Source: Triops longicaudatus
Taxonomy: Eukaryota > Arthropoda > Branchiopoda > Notostraca > Triopsidae
DNA length: 64,000 nt
NCBI GenBank assembly: GCA_022885665.1
Contig: JAGQDJ010000202.1
Location: 1,984,001 to 2,048,000 of the forward strand
Direction of reading: 5' to 3'
Shown in pieces: positions 62,035 to 64,000 of the stretch; the stretch's first letter is position 1, and every line of letters begins with the position of its first letter. The position numbers and the translations under genes were made by a program. The notes below the pieces were generated by a model. That model was not told where the DNA came from. It saw nothing but the letters and a program-made list of their open reading frames with translations, and made no database searches.

Positions 62035-62716
62035 TGTTTTGATTAAAATACGTCCAGCCGTTTAAGTTTCCTTTCGTTGAAATACAGTAAACGCGTATTT
62101 TTTGGTATTAGCTTACAAGCTGTCAGCATTATTTGACAGATTAATCGCCAGGTTTCTACACTAGTCAGCAATGAAGAACAACATCATTGAAGAGAGAGTC
62201 GCGAATATGCATCTAGTGGACGCACCATTTAAAATTAAATTTATGTAAACCATTCGGCGTTCCGACGTTGAGTTATGGGGAGGTCTACAGTACATTGCAC
62301 CCTCATACCGCAACCCTATTAGACCGTCAAATCAGGGCACCCGTTACATTCACAAACATGAAATAAAAACCTAACCCGTTCGTTATTTTAACATCTGTTC
62401 TTACTTGTAATGTACTAAAAGTAGGAGGATTCTATCTTAAGCTTGAAAACATGAAAACCGAGTCTAATAAGGAGTAAAGTTCTATGCAATTTTTTCCGCG
62501 ATAGAAATTTGCAGAATAATAAGGTAACCCGCCTTACATCCAGTTTCGCGCCACAGTGTGGTGCGTTAGCTAATGGGCGGTGCTAACGGAGTAACGTTTT
62601 ATTTTTCAGTTCACAAGTGACCTCAATCCTATAAGGATTGGGCGAAATAGGGTAGGTGTGCGTGTGCAGTGTAGTGTTTTCTGTGATACACATGGTGTAA
62701 AATCAATATTAAAATC
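62035..62716. other. Short intergenic region between SPF45 and tafazzin
   Basis: About 680 bp separates the SPF45 poly(A) signal from the tafazzin ATG. An acceptor-like ATTTTTCAG ends at 62609, with a CTAAC branch-like motif upstream, giving a 107-nt leader to the ATG. No other gene is seen. Confidence 0.55.
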
Positions 62717-63808
62717 ATGTACTTTTCAACTGTCCTCGTGCCTTGCGCCCTAGGTTGTTTATATTTCCTGTGGAAACTACACAAAATGTCAACAAAACCT
62801 ACCTCAACTACAGAATGGCCATTCCCAAAAGAATTAAACAAATTTTCTTGGCGGCTAACCAGTCGATTAACTTTTGGTGCAGTGGGCATAATCAGTAAAT
62901 TCATGATATGTAAGAATTTGTTATCTATACATTCATAAATAATTGTTACGTAATTTACCGACGGAAATGTTTTCTTTTCTAAAAAAAAATTAATAATCTA
63001 ACCTTTTCTCAGCGGTTTTAAACCAAGTGGAAGTGAACAACGGACATATACTTTCAGAAAGTATCGAGAAGCGACCGAAACATATCCCTTTACTTACTGT
63101 AGCCAATCATGCGTCGTGTTTTGATGATCCAGGATTATGGGGTAAAATTAGATTAATAATTTGAAAATCTTGGAAGAAGTTATAAGTTAATTATTTGCGT
63201 TGTGTAGGTGCTCTCCCGTTTAAATGTTTATTTAACCCTGACATAATGAGATGGTCGCTAGCGGCGCATGATATTTGCTTCACCAATCAACTCCACGCGG
63301 CATTTTTCGCGAGAGGAAGATGTGTACCTGTTGTCAGGGGAGCTGGTGTTTACCAGGTGCAAATGTAAAAAATTCTTGCCAAGGAAGTAATAATTGTGTT
63401 TCATTTTAGCAAGCTATAGATTTTTGTATTGAAAGGCTCAATGAAGGACAGTGGGTCCATATATTTCCTGAAGGAAAAGTGAATGAGAAGAATGAATATA
63501 TGCGTTTTAAATGGGGAATTGGAAGAATTCTTGCGGAATGTAAAACACTGCCACTTATCCTTCCCATGTGGCACGTGGGAATGGACAAAGTTTTACCCAA
63601 CGTACAACCTTACCGATTTACCTTCGGTAATCAAGTCCTTTTAAACGTTGGCAACCCTATCGACTTGGGGAGCCTTGTAGAAGAATTGAAAAGCAAAGGT
63701 TATTCCTCTGAGCTTTTACGTCAAAAAATTACGGAACGTGTTCAAGATTGTATGATGAAACTAAAAACCAGTACCGAAAAGATGTATTCAGTAATGCTAG
63801 AAAAATGA
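62717..63808 (+). CDS. TAZ: Tafazzin, cardiolipin-remodelling transacylase
   Basis: Tafazzin is a mitochondrial phospholipid-lysophospholipid transacylase that matures cardiolipin. Four exons give 289 aa: 62717-62909, 63013-63141, 63208-63356, 63410-63808. The N-terminus has a hydrophobic stretch (STVLVPCALGCLYFLW), then WPFP and a second hydrophobic stretch (LTFGAVGIISKFMIS). The catalytic acyltransferase motif NHxxxxD is NHASCFDD (about residues 94-101). Next come AHDICFTNQLHAAFFARGRC, PVVRGAGVYQ, WVHIFPEGKVN, FKWGIGRILAEC and LPMWHVGMDKVLPN, all hallmarks of tafazzin. Length fits the full-length human form (292 aa). Introns are 103, 66 and 53 nt, all GT-AG and in phase. The C-terminus is divergent and helical. 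All catalytic motifs are intact. Confidence 0.96.
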
Positions 63809-63882
63809 TATTTTTAAAATCACAATTTATATCGTGGCACAAAATGTTTTAGTCGGAAAATACAGATTTCATCTCATCGTGA

Positions 63883-63888
63883 AATAAA
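63883..63888 (+). terminator. Polyadenylation signal of tafazzin
   Basis: AATAAA 75 nt after the stop codon, followed by a T-rich stretch. Another hexamer occurs near 63992. Confidence 0.6.
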
Positions 63889-64000
63889 TTTTGCTTATTT
63901 TCTGCTTGATAGCTTATTAAGTTTCAGCAAAATGATACTTTAGAAAAGATTCTCTCATTACCCACTAATTATTAGTAAATCGTTGACAGAAAAATAAAAC

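Overview
This is a eukaryotic nuclear window, most likely from an arthropod. Coding exons are split by spliceosomal introns, the non-coding DNA is AT-rich with microsatellites and short inverted-repeat elements, and the Slit fragment at the left looks like an arthropod Slit: five leucine-rich repeats in its first LRR domain and an LQLDNNQISCLDE stretch. The species cannot be told from the sequence. Compact introns (about 48-110 nt) sit beside introns of several kilobases, including 8.7, 8.8 and 12.5 kb.

Layout. Minus strand, left half: the 5' half of a slit gene (1-24599, running off the left edge), a complete RCCD1-like gene (27595-31230) and a complete ribokinase gene RBKS (32864-34329). 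Plus strand, right half: a complete gene for a large secreted Pro/Tyr/Ser/Thr-rich protein ending in two fasciclin (FAS1) domains (37089-41927), a complete two-pore-domain potassium channel (43158-56070), the splicing factor SPF45/RBM17 (60452-62006) and tafazzin (62717-63808). I derived exon boundaries by reading splice sites and checking phase. In all six complete genes the exon lengths sum to whole codons, giving 373, 307, 1204, 448, 382 and 289 aa.

The genes form no pathway. They are ordinary metazoan genes: axon guidance, an RCC1-repeat protein, ribose phosphorylation, an extracellular matrix or cuticle-like protein, background K+ conductance, 3' splice-site choice and cardiolipin remodelling. 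The least ordinary is the FAS1 protein, with about 900 residues of low-complexity tyrosine/proline sequence before its two FAS1 domains.

Non-coding content. Two families of short inverted-repeat elements that look like non-autonomous DNA transposons are visible (50141-50711 with a relative at 46351-46577; 28622-28773 with a relative at 44715-44856). There is also a 50-bp hAT-like hairpin (52801-52850), a 22-bp-arm palindrome (13924-13971), two complementary trinucleotide microsatellites in one intron (44947-45036 and 48988-49063), and a degenerate TACGTA-rich block (about 18270-18730). Splicing oddities include a GC-AG intron in SPF45, several GTTTT 5' splice sites, a 53-nt RCCD1 intron whose donor can pair with downstream intron sequence, and acceptor-like sites just upstream of several start codons. 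I found no tRNA, rRNA or CRISPR, and no clearly novel multi-gene system.
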